DNA of 64,000 nt from Mucilaginibacter phenanthrenivorans (GTDB taxonomy: Bacteria > Bacteroidota > Bacteroidia > Sphingobacteriales > Sphingobacteriaceae). The stretch covers positions 1-64,000 of the forward strand of contig NZ_JAHVAP010000014.1 of the NCBI RefSeq assembly GCF_024721155.1. The letters are read 5' to 3'. The position numbers and the translations under genes are program-made. Each line of letters begins with the position of its first letter. Position 1 is the stretch's first letter. This document shows positions 50,829-59,154 of this stretch, piece after piece. The notes under the pieces were generated by a model that saw only the letters and a program-made list of their open reading frames with translations, had not been told where the DNA came from and ran no database searches.

Positions 50829-51449
50829 TTGATAGCAGAAAATTATATAACGAACACTTGCAGTATCTTTAATGATACTGTTCATAAAAACGACCTAAAC
50901 GCTTTTGAAAATAAAGGCGCCGATTTGTCAGCGTTCCTGCTTTCCGCTTACCAGCATTTCCAATTCCATTATCCAAAGTTTTACAAAATGGATAATCTGA
51001 GCAAATTGGGCTGGCTGGCATCCGAAATATTGCTAAAAGACGATTTTAGTAAATATAATTACCAACCCGAAGAAATTGGAGTAGTTTTGGCTAATTCAAA
51101 TTCAAGTTTGGATAATGATCTGAAATACTCCGATACATTAAAAGATATCCCGAGCCCTTCCGTATTTGTTTATACTTTGCCCAACATCGTTATTGGAGAA
51201 ATTTGTATCAGGAACAATTTTAAAGGAGAGCATGCCTTTTTTATCCAGGAAAGTTTTAATGCCGGTTTTATAGCACAGCAGGTAAATTATTTACTTGATA
51301 ATAATATTTTGCAGGCCTGTATTTGCGGCTGGGTTGATGTTTTGGAACAGCATTATAAGGCGACCCTGTTTTTAGTTGAAAAGAAAAAAGAAGAAAAAAG
51401 CTTATTATTTTCGGCAGAAAATATGGAGCGTATTTTTAATAAAGCTTAA
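50829..51449 (+). CDS. Ketosynthase-like protein without catalytic residues
   Basis: A 206-residue protein resembling the N-terminal half of a ketosynthase: EIGVVLANSNSSLDNDLKYSDTL and SPSVFVYTLPNIVIGEICIRNNFKGEHAFFIQESFNAGFIAQQ align with the thiolase-fold core, but the place of the active-site Cys is taken by QES, and the His-containing second half is missing. Similar truncated proteins are found in flexirubin clusters. It may be a scaffold or chain-length partner. The start is a TTG at 50829; the next in-frame ATG (50989) would remove most of the first domain. Eight bases upstream of the next KS. Confidence 0.75.
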   Translation: MIAENYITNTCSIFNDTVHKNDLNAFENKGADLSAFLLSAYQHFQFHYPKFYKMDNLSKLGWLASEILLKDDFSKYNYQPEEIGVVLANSNSSLDNDLKYSDTLKDIPSPSVFVYTLPNIVIGEICIRNNFKGEHAFFIQESFNAGFIAQQVNYLLDNNILQACICGWVDVLEQHYKATLFLVEKKKEEKSLLFSAENMERIFNKA

Positions 51450-51457
51450 GAATTTAT

Positions 51458-52657
51458 ATGGATCAATCGGTTTACGTGGCGGGTGTGGGTGTGATTTCGG
51501 CGATAGGGAATAATGTGGCTGAACACCTGGCTTCATTCGAGCGCGGGGAAGCAGGCATGGCGGAGATCACTTTGTTTGATACTATACACCAGCATACACG
51601 ACCTGTAGCAGAGGTTAAATTGACAGACGATGAACTGATCGCCCAAACAGGATTATCAACACACAACGGGCGTACTGCGCTCCTGAGCCTGGTTGCGGCA
51701 CGTGAAGCGATGTCCAATGCCGCCATCCCTGGACTGGAGAATTTAAGAGTCGGCTTTGTTTCGGCAAATACAGTAGGCGGCATGGATAGAAGCGAAGATT
51801 TTTTTGTGAGATTCCTGGCCGATAACAGCAAAGGCAAATTAAAGAACGTATTTGATCACGAATGCGGCAGCATGACAGAAATAGTAGCCGACCAGCTGGG
51901 CATAACGGATTTCATGACCACCATAAGCACCGCCTGTTCATCTTCAGCCAATGCAATATTTTATGGCGCAAGACTGATCAGGAACGATGTGGTTGATGTG
52001 GTGGTAGCCGGCGGGGCCGACGCCATCACTAAATTTACCCTCAACGGTTTTAATACCCTGATGATCCTTGATGACGAATTTTGCAAGCCATTTGACGAGC
52101 ATCGCGAAGGCTTGAACCTGGGCGAAGGTGCGGGCTATTTGGTGCTGGTTTCGGATAAGGTAGCCAAAACATTAAATAAACCACTTTATTGCACTTTAAG
52201 CGGCTATAACAATAGTAACGATGCCTATCATCAAACAGCTTCGTCTCCGGACGGAACAGGATCCTATTTGGCAATGCAAAAAGCGCTTGATAAAAGTGGG
52301 CTCAAACCATCCGATATCAGCTATATTAACCTGCATGGAACCGGAACCCCAAATAACGACAGCGCCGAAGGAACGGCTGTTAAACGATTGTTCGATCCTG
52401 CGTATCCGCCAATGAGCTCAACCAAATCATTCACGGGCCATACATTGGGTGCCAGCGGGGGCATTGAAGCCGTATTTTCCGCACTTGCCATAAAACATGG
52501 TATTATATATCCTAATCTGCGATTTGAAACTCGGATGGCGGAGGTCCCATTTGAACCTGAAACCAGGTTCTTGAAGAACCAGGATATCAAACACGTTATG
52601 TCCAACTCGTTTGGCTTTGGCGGTAATTGTACATCATTAATATTTTCGAGGGTTTGA
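51458..52657 (+). CDS. Beta-ketoacyl-ACP synthase (FabF-like, second KS)
   Basis: A 399-residue KAS II-type enzyme with intact triad: Cys160 in ISTACSSSANAIFYG, His in NLHGTGTPNNDSAEG, His in SFTGHTLGASGGIE. It is the most canonical ketosynthase of the + strand module and is probably the main chain-extending enzyme of the aryl polyene. Directly followed (two-base gap) by the chain-length-factor-like protein, the usual KSalpha-KSbeta arrangement. Confidence 0.9.
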   Translation: MDQSVYVAGVGVISAIGNNVAEHLASFERGEAGMAEITLFDTIHQHTRPVAEVKLTDDELIAQTGLSTHNGRTALLSLVAAREAMSNAAIPGLENLRVGFVSANTVGGMDRSEDFFVRFLADNSKGKLKNVFDHECGSMTEIVADQLGITDFMTTISTACSSSANAIFYGARLIRNDVVDVVVAGGADAITKFTLNGFNTLMILDDEFCKPFDEHREGLNLGEGAGYLVLVSDKVAKTLNKPLYCTLSGYNNSNDAYHQTASSPDGTGSYLAMQKALDKSGLKPSDISYINLHGTGTPNNDSAEGTAVKRLFDPAYPPMSSTKSFTGHTLGASGGIEAVFSALAIKHGIIYPNLRFETRMAEVPFEPETRFLKNQDIKHVMSNSFGFGGNCTSLIFSRV

Positions 52658-52659
52658 TC

Positions 52660-53724
52660 ATGAAAATATATATCCGCTCTTCTGCCTGTATCTCCGCTCA
52701 AAACACGTTTGATAACGATGGTTTTTTAAATGGTATTATTGAGTATAATACTACCCGTTTAGTGGCCGTTGAACCCGATTATAAAGAGTTTATTGATGCG
52801 AAACTGATTCGCCGGATGAGCCACGTAATTAAAATGGGCGTGGCTGTCGCAAAAAGGTGCTTGCTGAACGGCAATACAGAAATGCCCGGCGCAATAATCA
52901 CCGGCACTGCATTCGGCTGCATGGAGGATACCGTTACTTTTTTAACCCGTATTATTGAACAAAACGAAGAACTGCTTCCCCCTACCGCCTTTATCCAGTC
53001 AACCCACAATACTGTTGCCGCCCAAATAGCCTTGATGCTTAAGTGTCATGCTTATAACAATACATTTGTGCACAAAGGCATTTCGTTTGAGAGCGCATTG
53101 TTTGATGCGATAATGCTTTTAAACGAACAGGAAGCAGATAACATATTAGTAGGCGGAACTGAAGAAATGGTTGATACCAGTTACACAGTTTTAACCCGCC
53201 TTGGCTTATACAAGCGCCATCCCGTTTCAAACCTGTCGCTTTACGATACCGGATCAAAGGGCACAATCGGAGGCGAAGGAGCAACGTTCTTTTTATTGAC
53301 AGACAAGCCATCACCAGATAACCTTGCGGAGCTGACCGGCCTTACTACCTTTTATAATCCAAAGGATACAGAGGATATAAAAAATCGGATCACCACATTT
53401 TTAGAAAAGCATGCGGTAGCGTTTGAAGATCTCGACTTGGTTATATCAGGAAAAAACGGTGATGTAAGGAACGACGAAATCCACGAAGAACTAAACAACT
53501 CTATCTTCAAAAATATTGCACAGGCTAACTATAAACACCTTTGCGGTGAATATACGGTGGCCTCTTCATTTGCATTGTGGCTGGCGTCAAATATTATTAA
53601 AAAAGGAATAGTTCCGGAAGTAATTTTGGAGACCAAATTAAAAGTTACCGCTCCTAAAAAAGTTTTGATCTATAACCATTACCAAAACAAGTATCATTCA
53701 TTAATGCTGGTTTCAGCGATTTAA
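52660..53724 (+). CDS. Chain-length-factor-like ketosynthase homologue
   Basis: A 354-residue ketosynthase fold with a degenerate active site: the Cys position reads TFVHKGISFES (Gly140 region), and the two His motifs are replaced (VISGKNGDVRNDEIHEEL; KHLCGEYTVASSFAL). This is the pattern of ApeC/chain-length-factor-type subunits that dimerise with an active KS and set product length. Start at 52660 (MKIYIRSS), two bases after the KS stop; an upstream in-frame ATG would overlap that gene by 31 bases and was rejected. Confidence 0.85.
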   Translation: MKIYIRSSACISAQNTFDNDGFLNGIIEYNTTRLVAVEPDYKEFIDAKLIRRMSHVIKMGVAVAKRCLLNGNTEMPGAIITGTAFGCMEDTVTFLTRIIEQNEELLPPTAFIQSTHNTVAAQIALMLKCHAYNNTFVHKGISFESALFDAIMLLNEQEADNILVGGTEEMVDTSYTVLTRLGLYKRHPVSNLSLYDTGSKGTIGGEGATFFLLTDKPSPDNLAELTGLTTFYNPKDTEDIKNRITTFLEKHAVAFEDLDLVISGKNGDVRNDEIHEELNNSIFKNIAQANYKHLCGEYTVASSFALWLASNIIKKGIVPEVILETKLKVTAPKKVLIYNHYQNKYHSLMLVSAI

Positions 53725-53730
53725 TTTAGT

Positions 53731-54114
53731 ATGATGGAAGATGCAAATGATGAGTTATTCAAGGTTGACAAATTAGCGCACACCGATGGCTTGATCAAAG
53801 CTGAATTATTTATCAATCCCAATAGCGCCATATTTAAAGGTCATTTCCCCGGCCAGCCCATAGTTCCGGGCGCGTGTATGCTGCAAATTGCAAAAGAAGT
53901 AATAGAAAGCGCTTTAGGGCAATCTTTAACGATACAGAAAGCGGGCAATCTAAAGTTTATAGGTATGATCGACCCTTTGGTTACTTCTTCGGTGCAATTG
54001 GAGATTGCTTATAAATTTGTGGAGGATGAGGTTAGCTTTACGGGTAAATTGAGTGATGGGGATAGGGTGTGTTTTAAACTTCAGGCAAGATCTGTCGCTA
54101 TAAAAACAATCTAA
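53731..54114 (+). CDS. FabZ-like hotdog dehydratase (ApeI-like)
   Basis: A 127-residue hotdog protein. Seen: FKGHFPGQPIVPGACMLQIAKEV, containing the GHFPGxPxxPG loop with the catalytic His, and NLKFIGMIDP typical of ApeI-like dehydratases. The helix position of the catalytic Glu/Asp reads GACMLQIAKEV, so the acid is not where FabZ has it. Probably forms a dehydratase pair with the hotdog protein at 49104. Last gene of the + strand module. Confidence 0.85.
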   Translation: MMEDANDELFKVDKLAHTDGLIKAELFINPNSAIFKGHFPGQPIVPGACMLQIAKEVIESALGQSLTIQKAGNLKFIGMIDPLVTSSVQLEIAYKFVEDEVSFTGKLSDGDRVCFKLQARSVAIKTI

Positions 54115-54120
54115 AAAAAT

Positions 54121-54269
54121 CGTCATTGAGTAACGAAGCAACTTATACGTAGGACAGTCATGAACCTCAGTCTTTGTGGGCCCCACCTAGATGCGGCATT
54201 CAGGTTCCCACAAAGGTTGTGTTTCGTTGATTAGCATGTGAAGAGGTTGCTTCGTTCCTCGCAATGACG
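54121..54269. repeat. Small element with CGTCATTG inverted ends, copy 2
   Basis: Left end 54121-54142 (CGTCATTGAGTAACGAAGCAAC) and right end 54246-54269 are imperfect reverse complements; an inner perfect 9-base stem (CTTTGTGGG 54172-54180 / CCCACAAAG 54207-54215) lies between. It separates the convergent ends of the two pigment modules and may double as their terminator. Same family as 50686-50806. Confidence 0.72.
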
Positions 54270-54280
54270 TGATGGTGAGG

Positions 54281-54544
54281 CTATTTCTTACTATGCTCCT
54301 GAATATAATCCGCCATAGTAGCCACGTCAACCAGCACTTTTCTTCCTTCCCTTGGATCCCTGATATCAATTCCGTATTCCTTTTTCATCAATACGATCAG
54401 CTCAAGGGAATCAATAGAATCCAAACCCAGGCCATCGCCAAATAGTGGCTCATCGTCTTTTATATCGGCTGGGGTTAGGTCGGTAAGGTTTAAAAATTTT
54501 ATGATCTGGCTTTTAAGCTGTTCTTTTAGTTCTGTGGTCTCCAT
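54281..54544 (-). CDS. Acyl carrier protein (DarC-like)
   Basis: An 87-residue ACP with the phosphopantetheine attachment Ser43 in GLGLDSIDSLELIVLM. The start at 54544 (METTELKEQL) is chosen because a longer in-frame reading runs through the spacer and ABC gene. It is the last gene of the minus-strand DarA/DarB module, so it may carry the fatty acyl or ketoacyl intermediates for resorcinol formation (DarC role; inference). Nine bases downstream of the ABC permease. Confidence 0.9.
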   Translation of the reverse strand: METTELKEQLKSQIIKFLNLTDLTPADIKDDEPLFGDGLGLDSIDSLELIVLMKKEYGIDIRDPREGRKVLVDVATMADYIQEHSKK

Positions 54545-54552
54545 TGAGGCAA

Positions 54553-55833
54553 TTATATTAATTTCTTTCTTTTTAACCCAATAAAGGTTACAAATTGAAA
54601 TATCAGTGTAATAATGAATAAAGGTATGATATTGTTTACAACATCCTTCAATTTCCCGCCTTCGAGAAATAAAGTGTAATAGGCCTGCAAGCACCAGTGC
54701 ATTGGCGAAATATCGGCAGCCGACTTAAAAAAGCCCTGCATGGCAAAGCTTGGCACCATCAACCCGCCTACACAGGCAAGTATCACGATGGATACCGCGC
54801 CAAAGCCGTTGGCCTGCTCCTGCGTATTGGCAAATACGCCCACACAAATGGCATAGCTAACTGCGCACCAGCCGCAAACTATGGTTACTATTGTTAACGC
54901 CATCAGATCAGATGGCAAATTCAACGCCGGTAACCCAAATACCGGGAACAGCCAAATACCCATCGAAAATATCACTGCTGCCTGCAGCATGGTTACCAGC
55001 AGGTAAACTACTTGTTTGGAAAGCAAGCCAACAAGATAATTAGTCGGTAAAGTTTTTAGGCGGATAAAGCTACCGCTTACCTTTTCCCTTACTACACTGC
55101 CACCTAATGACATGATGATAAAGAACATGGCGAATATCGTCCAGGCCGGTACATTGTGTTGTGTGGCATTTGGGGTGCTTCGCGTACCGTCCTTACTAAC
55201 CGGGATCTCGTTGATAGCTGTCTGGTTATTCAGCATTTCATTTTCGAGCTTTTCGGGTAAAGGCTTTTCGTTGATGGAGAAATAAAGGCTTCTCAATGTT
55301 TCCCGGCTCTCCACCAATTGCATTGCACTGCGGATCGCACCCTGTACTGATAAGCGGATGGATTCCTGCAACACAGGATTATAATAAATAGTAAGCGGAT
55401 CAATACCGCCAGCTGCATGCTTAACGGAATCGCCCTCAAGGCCAAAACTCTTTAAAGCCTTACCTGCAATACTTTTTGACTGAGCCGAAACCTTAGCCGA
55501 AAAATTCGCCGGGATGATTACCCCAAGCATCGCATCCTTCTCGTGCATCGCATCCGTTATCTGCTTTTCGCTTTGATCACCGGACACCAGCGAAGCCTTG
55601 AACATGCCTATCTTGTTGATGGCCGTTATTAATTGTTTGCTCGCCTGCCCGGTATCGTTATTATTGATGATAATGGACAGCTTGTTTTTGTTAACCAGCT
55701 GAAATGTACTGTTCTGGATGCTGGTTACCACCACCACTAAAATGATCGGCATCACAAACATCAGCGAGATGCCCACCTTATCGCGCAGCAGGATCCTGAA
55801 ATCTTTTATTATGGTGGCTTTGAGCTTAAACAT
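54553..55833 (-). CDS. ABC-2 type exporter permease
   Basis: A 426-residue ABC-2 permease: TM1 (ISLMFVMPIILVVVVTSI), a large extracytoplasmic loop of about 200 residues, and five C-terminal TM helices (WTIFAMFFIIMSLGGSVV ... FIITLIFQFVTFIGL), the NatB/YhaP-like layout. Its start overlaps the ATPase stop by eight bases. Likely moves the finished pigment or a precursor across the inner membrane, since flexirubins lie in the outer membrane (known for the class; specific role inferred). Confidence 0.88.
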   Translation of the reverse strand: MFKLKATIIKDFRILLRDKVGISLMFVMPIILVVVVTSIQNSTFQLVNKNKLSIIINNNDTGQASKQLITAINKIGMFKASLVSGDQSEKQITDAMHEKDAMLGVIIPANFSAKVSAQSKSIAGKALKSFGLEGDSVKHAAGGIDPLTIYYNPVLQESIRLSVQGAIRSAMQLVESRETLRSLYFSINEKPLPEKLENEMLNNQTAINEIPVSKDGTRSTPNATQHNVPAWTIFAMFFIIMSLGGSVVREKVSGSFIRLKTLPTNYLVGLLSKQVVYLLVTMLQAAVIFSMGIWLFPVFGLPALNLPSDLMALTIVTIVCGWCAVSYAICVGVFANTQEQANGFGAVSIVILACVGGLMVPSFAMQGFFKSAADISPMHWCLQAYYTLFLEGGKLKDVVNNIIPLFIITLIFQFVTFIGLKRKKLI

Positions 55834-56587
55834 CGTTCCTGAGGTCCTTTCCGGTTAAGTTCAAAAACATCTGTTCAAGGCTTTCCTGTTTATGGTCGGC
55901 CATTAATTTATCCAAACTATCCTGTGCTATAATTTTTCCATTGTCTATCAGCGCGACTTGTTTACACAAGTCCTCTGCTTCGCTCAATTGATGCGAGGTA
56001 TAGATGAGTGTAGTCCCTTCCTTGTTTAATTTCAATAAGTAATCGATAATGGCATGGCGGGTTTGCACATCTACGCCAACGGTAGGCTCGTCCAAAAATA
56101 TGATCTCTGGTTTATGGATTACGCCAATGGCGAGGTTCACCCTGCGCTTCATCCCGCCGCTGAATTTCTCAACCGGCTTGTTACGCACTTCATCCAAGCC
56201 TAAAATATCCAGCAATTCGTCGGTTCTTTGTTTAATGGTGCGCTTAGTTAATCCGCTCCAGGCACCGAAGAATTGGAGGTTCTCCACCGGACTCAACTCC
56301 TGGTAAAAGGAAAAATCCTGCGGCACAAAACCGAATAACTTATTTACGGCATTATTTTGCTTACCAACTTCCAGTCCTAAAAGTTTTATATGCCCCTCAT
56401 CGGCAGTTATCAAACCTGTCATCAAACTGATGAGCGTTGTTTTACCGGCGCCATTGGGCCCAAACAATCCAAACCGCTCCCCTTTAGCTATCTTTAAGTT
56501 CAGCTTTGAGAATGACACATCAGGATTGCCGGGATATTTAAATCCCATATCCTCAATATCAATAGCTAATGGAGCGTTTACTGCCAT
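55826..56587 (-). CDS. ABC exporter ATPase
   Basis: A 253-residue ABC ATPase. Seen: Walker A GPNGAGKTT, Q-loop FVPQDFSFYQELSP, signature FSGGMKRR, Walker B IIFLDEPTVGVD, H-loop YTSHQLSEAEDL. It is of the DrrA/NatA exporter type and pairs with the adjacent permease. Overlaps both neighbours (BtrH-like gene upstream by ten bases, permease downstream by eight). Confidence 0.93.
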   Translation of the reverse strand: MAVNAPLAIDIEDMGFKYPGNPDVSFSKLNLKIAKGERFGLFGPNGAGKTTLISLMTGLITADEGHIKLLGLEVGKQNNAVNKLFGFVPQDFSFYQELSPVENLQFFGAWSGLTKRTIKQRTDELLDILGLDEVRNKPVEKFSGGMKRRVNLAIGVIHKPEIIFLDEPTVGVDVQTRHAIIDYLLKLNKEGTTLIYTSHQLSEAEDLCKQVALIDNGKIIAQDSLDKLMADHKQESLEQMFLNLTGKDLRNDV

Positions 56588-57591
56588 TTTATTTTCTTTA
56601 ATGTTTCAAAGGCAGATCTCTCCACTTCAGCAATTTCCAACAGGTAATCGCCCATTGTATTAAAATCTTCCTGGCTGCCTATACGGCCCTTGTAAATTCC
56701 GGCTGCATGTACCGCAGCTGTACGCCACAGGTCGCCCGACTTAGTAAAGATACTGCTATACACGGCCAATTGGTTGCCTGGCAGGTAAACATCTGCCTCC
56801 TGCAAAAATGCACCATAAATGTACCGGAAGCCTCCCCCACCTGTGCCTATCTCCTCCTGCATCCTTACCATCTGTGCCAGGTAAAGTTTGGATTTTTCTA
56901 TTCCCAGTTTATCGCGCCAGTTTTTTATTTTTTTTCCGGTATTCCTGATGCCGCTAATTCCTGCAAAGCTGCCGGGAATGCTGAGCATATTGTAAACATT
57001 CTTTTTTATCCCGCTTTTAATGGCCTGCCTGATCTGGTCGTCAGTAATTTCTTTATTTTCTTTGGGATAATAAATGTGCCCCTTAGGCGATAACGCGCCT
57101 TTTGCAAAACGCACCCTTTCCAACTGGTAGCTGTCCATTACGTTGGTACCTTCCATAATTGGGTCGCTCACCAAATAATTGTCACCATCCTTGCCGTAAA
57201 CAATAAGGTTATGCGCATTAAAATGGAAGCGATATTCCTTCGGAAAGTATGGTAAATAGTAAACACCTACCTGGCAACCAACAGCATGCCCGGTTTCCAG
57301 GCACATGTCTAAGTACACTTGTGCCTTCTCCTTCGAACCGAACTTTTTACGTTCAACCGGGATGTTCAGGGATTTGCAGGTACGGCTAAATATATGACCC
57401 GGCATTGTACGGAATGCTATTGCAGGGCCATTGTTTATTTTTATCAACGGGATATAAGCAAAAAACAAACCTGCGCCAATGCCAAAGGCCAGCGGCTCGG
57501 TTATTTTACCCCCTGATGCATTCCATAATAAGTTGCTGGTAACGCCCGATTCACAATGTGCAGCCTGACGATGTTCAAAATCAATCTTCAT
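56578..57591 (-). CDS. BtrH N-terminal-domain protein, acyltransferase candidate
   Basis: A 337-residue protein with an N-terminal domain like BtrH of butirosin synthesis, a papain-type fold that transfers an acyl group from an ACP. Seen: Cys13 in AAHCESG, His127 in NAHNLIVYG and Asp143 in YLVSDPIM as a possible Cys-His-Asp triad; a C-terminal domain of about 170 helical residues follows. In the flexirubin setting it is a candidate for forming the ester between aryl polyene acid and dialkylresorcinol (inference). Overlaps the small unknown gene upstream by eleven bases. Confidence 0.82.
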   Translation of the reverse strand: MKIDFEHRQAAHCESGVTSNLLWNASGGKITEPLAFGIGAGLFFAYIPLIKINNGPAIAFRTMPGHIFSRTCKSLNIPVERKKFGSKEKAQVYLDMCLETGHAVGCQVGVYYLPYFPKEYRFHFNAHNLIVYGKDGDNYLVSDPIMEGTNVMDSYQLERVRFAKGALSPKGHIYYPKENKEITDDQIRQAIKSGIKKNVYNMLSIPGSFAGISGIRNTGKKIKNWRDKLGIEKSKLYLAQMVRMQEEIGTGGGGFRYIYGAFLQEADVYLPGNQLAVYSSIFTKSGDLWRTAAVHAAGIYKGRIGSQEDFNTMGDYLLEIAEVERSAFETLKKIKWQ

Positions 57592-57988
57592 GCACGGTCA
57601 TAGTTTTAAGGTCTTCCACCTTTATATTAAACGCCTCAGCGTATTTTTGTAGTTTTTTGTCGGATAATTTTTTAAACACTTCGGGTTTCAAGTGCCTTTT
57701 GATCTGCCATTTCCAAATGCCGGTATAGCCTGCCAAAATTGCTACGTCCATCAGCCTGTATTCTATAAAAAACAAAAGCGGACTCGCCTTGCCATCACGC
57801 ACCTGTTGTTTAGCTGCTGCGATGCGTTTTTCAATATCGCCCCAGGCAGTATCAAGTGCAGTGATCTTTACATCCCAGCCACTGCTCAACTCGGTAACGT
57901 ATTTACCATTGCTGTCTGTAGCATAGCAAACCTCTTTGGTTATTTTCCCAAGCGAACTTAAGTCCTGTGGCACTTCATCCTTTTTCAT
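57581..57988 (-). CDS. Unknown flexirubin-cluster protein
   Basis: A 135-residue soluble protein with no signal or TM segment. Features visible: N-terminal EVPQDLSSLGKITKEVCYA, a central aromatic stretch (GWDVKITALDTAWGDIEKRI) and a helical C terminus with VAILAGYTGIWKWQIKRHLKPEVFKKLSDKKLQKYAEAF. I do not recognise a family. It is coupled by overlap to the BtrH-like gene and follows darB after six bases, so it probably works in the same step, for example as a partner or adaptor for the acyltransferase. Confidence 0.75.
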   Translation of the reverse strand: MKKDEVPQDLSSLGKITKEVCYATDSNGKYVTELSSGWDVKITALDTAWGDIEKRIAAAKQQVRDGKASPLLFFIEYRLMDVAILAGYTGIWKWQIKRHLKPEVFKKLSDKKLQKYAEAFNIKVEDLKTMTVHED

Positions 57989-57994
57989 CTCAGT

Positions 57995-59143
57995 TTAGCA
58001 AACAGTAAGCATTGCATACATATACGAGAAACGCGCGCTTTCCGGAACCAATAGCAGGATTTTCTCCCCTTTTTTCAAACGGCCGCTTTTAAACAGCTCG
58101 TCAATCATCAGGTAAACTGAGGCAGCGCCAACATTTCCAACAGTGTAAAGGTTGATAAACCATTTTTCGTAAGGGATGCCGCCACCGTACTCTTCTATCA
58201 TATCGTAGATCTTGCTCTTAAAGAAGTTACTGCTGATATGGGGTAAGAAATAGTCGATATCGTCAACGCCGAGGCCTTTTTTCTCAAAGATCTCCTTGAT
58301 CTTCCTGCCACCAAGCGGAACGATATTATCGCTCAATAAAGTAATATCCTGTTTTACGCTGAATATGGATTTGGTCATGATCTCTTCGGGAGTATAGTCC
58401 ATAAAGCCTTTTAATGATCCGTCTTCCTGCTTCTCGCCGCCCATGTACATACATGTCTGCATCTCATTTGCGTATGACACACCTTCTATCCATTCAACCC
58501 GCAAGGATAAGCCCTCTTCATTTGGTTTATCAGTCATTAAAAATGCCGACGCACCGTCTGACAACATCCAGCGTAAAAAATCCTTTTGAAAGGCAATAAA
58601 TGGATTTTCTTCCATTTCCTTCAGTTTCTGTGCTTCTTCTTCAAATACCTCAGAAACCAACAGGCCTGAAAACCTTTCTGACCCCGTGGCAACGGCTTTT
58701 TTTACCTCTCCTGACTTGATAGCCAGGTAAGCATATTTTAAAGCATGCATTCCTGCACAACAAACGCCCGATGGGGAAACTACTTCGATCCCACCAACTT
58801 CCGGAATCCAGCCATGTGTCATTACACCGTGGCTTGGCATCATCTGATCGGGTGAAGAAGTGCCGCATGACAGCAACTCGAGTCCCTTCATTTTTTCAGG
58901 GTCGTTATCAAATAATGCTCTTACCGCTTCGGCAGTCATCTGCGCATTGGTATGGGTTGATTTGCGATCCTTAGTCAGCGCGTAGTACCTGTTTATAATT
59001 CCGTTGTTGCGGAGTACAATTTTCTTTGATTTTGACGGCCTATTATCAATATACCCCAAGTATTGCTCCATTTCATCATTTGAAACAGGCTCGTTCGGAA
59101 AAAACGCCGAGGTATGGTTGATATAAACTTTTGTATCAGACAT
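57995..59143 (-). CDS. darB: DarB-like ketosynthase (KAS III type)
   Basis: A 382-residue KAS III-fold enzyme. Seen: catalytic Cys (129 of PSGVCCAGMHALKYA), His in YFLPHISSNF, Asn in TVGNVGAASVYLMID, plus the N-terminal ELLSCGTSSPDQMMPSHG. DarB condenses a 3-ketoacyl thioester with a second acyl unit and cyclises to a 1,3-cyclohexanedione, the precursor of dialkylresorcinol (established for the family). It stands next to a DarA homologue and an unknown gene, the order seen in dialkylresorcinol clusters. Confidence 0.9.
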   Translation of the reverse strand: MSDTKVYINHTSAFFPNEPVSNDEMEQYLGYIDNRPSKSKKIVLRNNGIINRYYALTKDRKSTHTNAQMTAEAVRALFDNDPEKMKGLELLSCGTSSPDQMMPSHGVMTHGWIPEVGGIEVVSPSGVCCAGMHALKYAYLAIKSGEVKKAVATGSERFSGLLVSEVFEEEAQKLKEMEENPFIAFQKDFLRWMLSDGASAFLMTDKPNEEGLSLRVEWIEGVSYANEMQTCMYMGGEKQEDGSLKGFMDYTPEEIMTKSIFSVKQDITLLSDNIVPLGGRKIKEIFEKKGLGVDDIDYFLPHISSNFFKSKIYDMIEEYGGGIPYEKWFINLYTVGNVGAASVYLMIDELFKSGRLKKGEKILLLVPESARFSYMYAMLTVC

Positions 59144-59154
59144 ATGTTGGTATG

